Shown here piece by piece: positions 59,529 to 64,000 of a DNA stretch of 64,000 bases; the first letter of the stretch is position 1, and every line of letters starts with the position of its first letter. Source of the stretch: Vandiemenella viatica (Eukaryota > Arthropoda > Insecta > Orthoptera > Morabidae). The position numbers were made by a program, and so were the translations under genes. The stretch lies in assembly GCA_031002005.1 (NCBI GenBank), contig CM061919.1:18051687-18115686 (forward strand), written 5' to 3'. The notes under the pieces are model-generated. The model did not search any database. It was not told the origin of the DNA and saw nothing but the letters and a program-made list of their open reading frames with translations.

Positions 59529-62500
59529 AACCTCCTCGTGGTGTACCCTGGACAACGGACTGCTGATGCAGGACGGCTGATAATCTAGGCGACCGAACTA
59601 GATCCCGTATCTCTCACGGTCACACAAAGCAACATCAGAAGATGAAAAATCTGAAGATGAAATTGAACAACGGCACTTGTCAGAGCCAACTGACCAGAAC
59701 GTTTGGACACAGCGCTCAGATTCTTCAAATAAATGCAGAAGGATTAACAATTGCTAAATGTGAATACCTTAGCAAACTAGCTACTGACCTCATAATCGAC
59801 ATCTTAGCTGTTCAAGAGACCCACATGACTGAAAAAGATTTGGAAAGCAGGGGCAAGATTGCAGGATACAGAATGATATCGAGAATTCCCTCTCCTATAC
59901 ACGGATCAGCCATGTATGCCAAAAGTAACATTTGCAACATCTCGGAAGTGAGGTGTCAAAAAGTCAATGAAGTGGAAATAATTACTGCCAAACTCAACAA
60001 TTTAACTGTTGCATCAGTTTACAAACCACCTCTTTCCAATTGGCCAACTCCACCACTGACCTCACTACCAAAACCTTGCATATATGTAGGAGACTTTAAC
60101 AGCCGACATACATCCTGGGGTTACCCAAATTCTAATGAAAACGGTGAGAAACTCACTGTGTGGTGCGAAAGTCAAGACCTGTATCTCAGCTATGATGCTA
60201 AAGAAAAGAAAACATTCCACTCTGCTAGATGGCAATCTGACACCAATCCTGATCTGGTCTTTGTTTCCACAGATGAAAGAAAACCTTTAGACCACACAAG
60301 GAAAGTCCTTCAGCATTTTCCCAGAAGCCAACACAGGCCCACACTAATCAGTGTTGGTATCACAATACCTGTTATCAGATCAATTCATAAACCAAGATGG
60401 AATTTAAAGAGGGCAAACTGGGACAATTATAGCTCCGAGGTAGATAATAACCTGCGATGGATACCCCCAAAAGTGAAAAACTACAAGAGATTTGTAGGTA
60501 TTGTTATTGCTGCAGCTAAACGAAACATCCCTCGAGGGTACAGGAAACAATACATTCCATGCTGGGACAAATCTACGCAAACTTTATATGAAAATTTTCA
60601 AAAAACTGGTGGCCCTGAAACAGGAAAAAGAATATTAGAAAAACTGAATGAAGGGAGGAAACAGAAATGGAAAGAGCTAACTTCTCAAATGAGCTTTACT
60701 CCCTCCAGTAGAAATGCATGGACTCTCCTTAGAAAACTGGGTGCAGCCTCAAACATGTGCAAAGAGGAGCCAGGAATTACACCAGCTGAAATGGCATTGC
60801 ACATAAAAACAATAGCTGACAAAGTCCCAATAGATCCTGCCATAAAGAAACAGATGGAGAAAGAGATGATTGAAATGGATAACAACCTTAGAAATAATCC
60901 TATCCTTTCTAATCCATTTAGTAATGAAGAAGTTGAGAAAGCCATCAAAATGCTAAAAATGAGGAAGGCTGCAGGGTTAGATGGTATTTTCCCAGGATTC
61001 ATAAGATATCTCGGCAAGCAGGGAAGAACTTGGCTCAAGAACTTCTTCAGTGATATCCTGTTCACTGGGATAGTCCCCCCAGAATTTAAGATGGCTCACA
61101 CCTTGACGATCCTCAAACCAGGCAAACCAGCAGATGATGCTTCAAGCTATCGACCTATTGCTCTACTCAGTGTTTGCTATAAGCTTCTAGAACGCCTCAT
61201 CCTTAACCGCATACAAGGAATAATAAATATCATAACACCAACATATCAGGCAGGTTTCAGACTAAAACGGAGCTGTTGTGAGCAAGTATTAGCACTGACA
61301 TCATACATTGAGGCTGGATTTCAGAAGAAGTTAAAAACATCAGTAGCCTTTGTCGATTTAACAGCGGCATATGAACCAGTTTGGCTGGATGGACTGCTAC
61401 TTAAACTTAAAAAACATATACCCTGCAGGAAACTAACATCACTCCTGAGGAATATGCTGACCAACAGATATTTTAAGGTCACCGTCGGACATAAGACAAG
61501 TAAGTCATTTACAATAAAAAATGGATTACCTCAAGGGTCAGTACTAGCTCCATTGCTCTTCAACTTGTACACCAGTGACATGCCAGAAACAACCGGCAAT
61601 AAATTCTGCTACGCTGACGACTTAGCTATCGCCATCCAAACTGCCACATTAGAGGAAGGTGAGAGCATTCTCTCTAACGACTTAGAAACCTTGAACACAT
61701 ATTATAGAAAGTGGAGATTTTGTCCGAACCCAATGAAAACAGAAGTATGCGCATTCCACTTGAGCAATAGAATAGCACATCAGCAGCTCAAAGTGAACTT
61801 CTGCCACCAGAGGGTGAAACATAATTTCCATCCTAAGTATCTTGGCATCACCTTAGACCGCTCCTTAACATTCAAAAAACACCTCGAAAACACAAGTCAG
61901 AAACTGAAAACACGAAACAACATCATGAAGAAGCTAGCTGGTACTTCATGGGGAGCTGATGCGAACACACTACGAACAACCGCTCTCACCATGGTTTACC
62001 CTGTTGCTGAGTACTGTGCTCCAGTGTGGCAACGTAGTACTCATACTAGAAAAATCGACGTCCACCTGAATGAGTGTATGAGAGCAATAACTGGCACCCT
62101 AAAATCCACCCCAGTCCCCTGGTTGCACCTGATCAGCAAAATACCACCTCCAGAGATAAGACGCCAAGAAGCAACGGCACGTGAGTGGATAAAACTACAC
62201 CATCCTGATCATCCACAGGATCTCCCAATCCACGAGGTTCTAAATAACTTGCCACCCACTCGTCTTAAATCAAGAAATCCGGTATGGCAAGATGTATTTG
62301 ACTTTGATGTCATGGAAAAATGGCGACAAAGCTGGAACTCCACATCTGTAAAACATTCAGATATTAAAGATTCCACAACTGGACTTCCAGGATTCCATCT
62401 AAATAGAGACCAGTGGGTCAAACTAAATCGCCTAAGAACAGGCCATGCGAAATGCAACGCCATGCTGTATAAGTGGGGTCTTCAGGATTCTCCTGCATGT

Positions 62501-62717
62501 GACTGCGGTGCTCCTTCCCAGAGTGTGGAGCATATTATCAGGGAATGCCCTCTACGGAAGTATGATGGACCATATGAAGATGTTTTTGGAGCTACAAGTT
62601 CCTTCTTAGAATGGCTGGAAGAATTAGACATCAGCTTGTGAACGCTACCAACGTTCTTGTCATTGTATATATTTATTATTGTATTAGTTGCTTGCCATAC
62701 GACAAATAAATAAATAA
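59529..62717 (+). mobile_element. Complete Ingi/Vingi-like non-LTR retrotransposon
   Basis: A 3189-base insert with a 9-base target duplication, atctgtcat, at 59520-59528 and 62718-62726. It has a 113-base 5' UTR, a single long ORF, and a 3' UTR of about 76 bases ending in an (AAAT)n run. A perfect hairpin (atctag/ctagat) lies near 59583-59603 in the 5' UTR. The single ORF without RNase H and the C-terminal Cys/His knot fit the Ingi/Vingi side of the I group. Clade is inferred. It is nested in the CR1 endonuclease and so is younger than it. Confidence 0.88.
59642..62641 (+). CDS. Endonuclease-reverse transcriptase, intact 999 residues
   Basis: This is the only long uninterrupted retrotransposon frame in the window. 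The N-terminal endonuclease (about residues 20-230) shows ILQINAEGL, VQETHM, ASVYKPP, YVGDFNSRHTSWG and PRSQHRPTL. The last box has Gln where Asp is more usual, and I believe this is common in this family. The RT (about 430-720) has KAAGLDGIFP, SYRPIALLSV, FVDLTAAYEPVW, NGLPQGSVLAPLLFNLY and the catalytic CYADDLAI. The C-terminus has CDCGAPSQSVEHIIREC, a zinc-binding CxC-H-C motif. The start ATG at 59642 is 113 bases from the 5' end. No stops or frameshifts, so it could be an active or very young copy. Confidence 0.92.
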   Translation: MKNLKMKLNNGTCQSQLTRTFGHSAQILQINAEGLTIAKCEYLSKLATDLIIDILAVQETHMTEKDLESRGKIAGYRMISRIPSPIHGSAMYAKSNICNISEVRCQKVNEVEIITAKLNNLTVASVYKPPLSNWPTPPLTSLPKPCIYVGDFNSRHTSWGYPNSNENGEKLTVWCESQDLYLSYDAKEKKTFHSARWQSDTNPDLVFVSTDERKPLDHTRKVLQHFPRSQHRPTLISVGITIPVIRSIHKPRWNLKRANWDNYSSEVDNNLRWIPPKVKNYKRFVGIVIAAAKRNIPRGYRKQYIPCWDKSTQTLYENFQKTGGPETGKRILEKLNEGRKQKWKELTSQMSFTPSSRNAWTLLRKLGAASNMCKEEPGITPAEMALHIKTIADKVPIDPAIKKQMEKEMIEMDNNLRNNPILSNPFSNEEVEKAIKMLKMRKAAGLDGIFPGFIRYLGKQGRTWLKNFFSDILFTGIVPPEFKMAHTLTILKPGKPADDASSYRPIALLSVCYKLLERLILNRIQGIINIITPTYQAGFRLKRSCCEQVLALTSYIEAGFQKKLKTSVAFVDLTAAYEPVWLDGLLLKLKKHIPCRKLTSLLRNMLTNRYFKVTVGHKTSKSFTIKNGLPQGSVLAPLLFNLYTSDMPETTGNKFCYADDLAIAIQTATLEEGESILSNDLETLNTYYRKWRFCPNPMKTEVCAFHLSNRIAHQQLKVNFCHQRVKHNFHPKYLGITLDRSLTFKKHLENTSQKLKTRNNIMKKLAGTSWGADANTLRTTALTMVYPVAEYCAPVWQRSTHTRKIDVHLNECMRAITGTLKSTPVPWLHLISKIPPPEIRRQEATAREWIKLHHPDHPQDLPIHEVLNNLPPTRLKSRNPVWQDVFDFDVMEKWRQSWNSTSVKHSDIKDSTTGLPGFHLNRDQWVKLNRLRTGHAKCNAMLYKWGLQDSPACDCGAPSQSVEHIIRECPLRKYDGPYEDVFGATSSFLEWLEELDISL

Positions 62718-62777
62718 ATCTGTCATTCTTCCACTGCGGTAAGTAGCCAACACCCTGATTTTTTCTTTTTTATTACC

Positions 62778-63203
62778 TCAGATATCTACCCCAAGTAACT
62801 CATGGTCTTGATCTATGAACGTCATTGAACTGTGGTAGTTTCTTCTAACTAGTATGAAGACTCCTCCACCAATTGCTCCTCTATCTCTGCGGTATACTCT
62901 GTAACCATCAGGGAAAACCTCACTGTCTAGTACGTTTTCTTTTAACCAACTCTCTACCCCAATTATTACTTGTGGTTCGTGTATCTCTATTAAGTTTGCA
63001 AATTCAATTACTTTGTTCATTATACTTCTACAGTTTACCATTAACACCCTTATTACCGGCTTTATATTTTGAGCATTTATCTCCTCTTTCCCAGTTTTAC
63101 CCCAGCCAGTTATTGTTTCAGCAACTTCATCTATTTCTTTAACATCTATGATCTTTCTCATCGTGGATCTGCAATCAGTATCACTTTGATCATCTATTTC
63201 CAT
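62778..63203 (-). pseudogene. CR1-like endonuclease, N-terminal part
   Basis: The minus-strand frame contains IRVLMVNCRSIMNKVIEF, IGVESWLKENV, YRVYRRDRGAIGGGVFIL and a stop after HELLGVDI. These are the first endonuclease motifs (Asn, Glu). The continuation is on the other side of the nested element at 59519-58917. Confidence 0.83.
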
Positions 63204-63220
63204 CCCTTCACCAGCAGCCC

Positions 63221-63970
63221 CTAACCTAAAAAAGGCTCAGTCCTGACCCCATCATCACTGAAAGTGGGCTCCCTTACTGCTTTAGCTAACAACTCAGAAA
63301 GTACTCCCTTGCCCCTTATATTTAGGTGTTGGCTATGCCTAGTGAAACCCCACCCACCAATGGTGTTTACAAGCACAACCCCCAACACAGAACTAATGCC
63401 TTTCCCAAGTAGCACTTCCGTTTCCACATTTACACGCCTCACAGCATAGTTCAATTGTGGCCGGTCATGGCATCTTAGGACCTGCATGAGCTCCACCCTG
63501 GTATGCTGTGCCTCCTTCACCACCTTCCTCAGGTCACTCTCTATACTATAACTCACGTTTCTATCAATACTATTCCCCGCCCCTCCCACTATCACTACTC
63601 TATCATCCTTAGTGAAACTCCTACAAAGTGAACCTAATGTTTCATTAGGTTTGAAAAAACTTGTGACCTGGTAACCTGTACCTAACTGATCCTGCAGAAG
63701 AGGGCCTACACCTCTCCCATGGCTACTACCTAGCAGCAGAACCCTATTCTTCCTATTCTTGCCTTGCACGCCCTTATTCCTAAAGGCCGGCTGCATCTTA
63801 CCTACTCCTACATCTACATGAGGCTCTTCTCCTCCTGACTCTGACAACAGGTCAAACCTATTTTTCCCCACAATTACTGAAGTGTCTGGCTTCTTCATCC
63901 TGTTAACTATATTTCTCCTACGACCTGTTACCAGCTCCCACCCATCATTCTCAACTTCTCCAACCCATTA
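63221..63970 (-). pseudogene. CR1-type ORF1 with an esterase (SGNH-like) domain
   Basis: The frame is open upstream of the Met at 63898 (WELVTGRRRNIVNRMKKP) to about 63970, where a stop intervenes, so the listed Met is probably not the start. The domain is a GDSL/SGNH-type esterase known from CR1 ORF1 proteins. VLLLGSSHGRGVGP holds the nucleophile block, VVIVGGAGNSID the Gly/Asn block, and TRHSQHLNIRGKGVL the C-terminal His block. The family role is thought to be in particle or membrane association, but this is not settled. A stop at 63221 ends it, 18 bases before the next frame. Confidence 0.78.
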
Positions 63971-64000
63971 TCTCTACTTTCAGCCTCTACAGCTTGAGCC

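Larger units (their letters stand above)
57975..64000 (-). mobile_element. CR1-group retrotransposon with esterase ORF1, interrupted by an Ingi/Vingi-like element
   Basis: On the minus strand the order is ORF1 (from beyond the window edge to 63221), the ORF2 endonuclease (63203 to about 58917, split by the 59529-62717 insertion), and an RT with an internal deletion (58867-57985). It ends at the palindrome centre near 57970 and not at a clear 3' repeat. Frame breaks and the RT deletion make it inactive. Removing the nested element leaves about 2.8 kb in the window. Confidence 0.82.

Overview
This is a eukaryotic, almost certainly insect, window. It is AT-rich, has long introns, and is packed with retrotransposons and DNA transposons. 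The tRNA-headed SINE and the CR1-type 3' ends resemble repeats I associate with polyneopteran insects (locusts, crickets, stick insects, roaches). That placement is from memory and tentative. No bacterial features were seen.

Only one host gene is recognisable: the last exons of a DDX60-like Ski2-family RNA helicase on the + strand. Two exons occur twice (22480-22767 with 22860-23016, and 36102-36389 with 36481-36637). The two final exons occur once (50526-50668 and 50740-51035). The rest of the window is intron and intergenic DNA.

The main structural fact is that 5567-26946 and 27947-44466 are the same locus. They lie on either side of a run of exactly 1000 N and stay collinear to the last base of the left contig. 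Subtracting the insertions private to each side leaves about 12.6 kb in both. The simplest reading is two haplotype contigs joined end to end without merging. The left haplotype privately carries a full-length I-like retrotransposon (5957-11888) and a CR1 copy (14804-17650). The right haplotype privately carries a Helitron loaded with satellite repeats (38649-40901) and a non-autonomous hAT element (41493-43111). The presence/absence pairs give exact insertion sites.

Layout: 1-326 is unplaced sequence before an N gap (327-1326). A Penelope-like element occupies 1327-4342. A full-length RTE-like element on the - strand (4353-13570) is split by the I-like element. Helitron-type tandem repeats (13581-14200) and the CR1 insert follow. 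Then comes DDX60 intronic DNA with fossil RT, Penelope and SINE pieces, the helicase exons, and a second N gap (26947-27946). The right haplotype repeats this order, then continues with a Helitron helicase fossil, an RT fossil split by a SINE (45854-46475), two local tandem arrays, and the last helicase exons. Downstream is a 4-kb palindromic DNA transposon encoding a PIN/FEN-like nuclease (51780-55751). Last is a CR1 element with an esterase-type ORF1 (57975-64000, - strand), which has an inverted partner copy and is interrupted by an apparently intact Ingi/Vingi-like retrotransposon with a 999-residue ORF (59529-62717).
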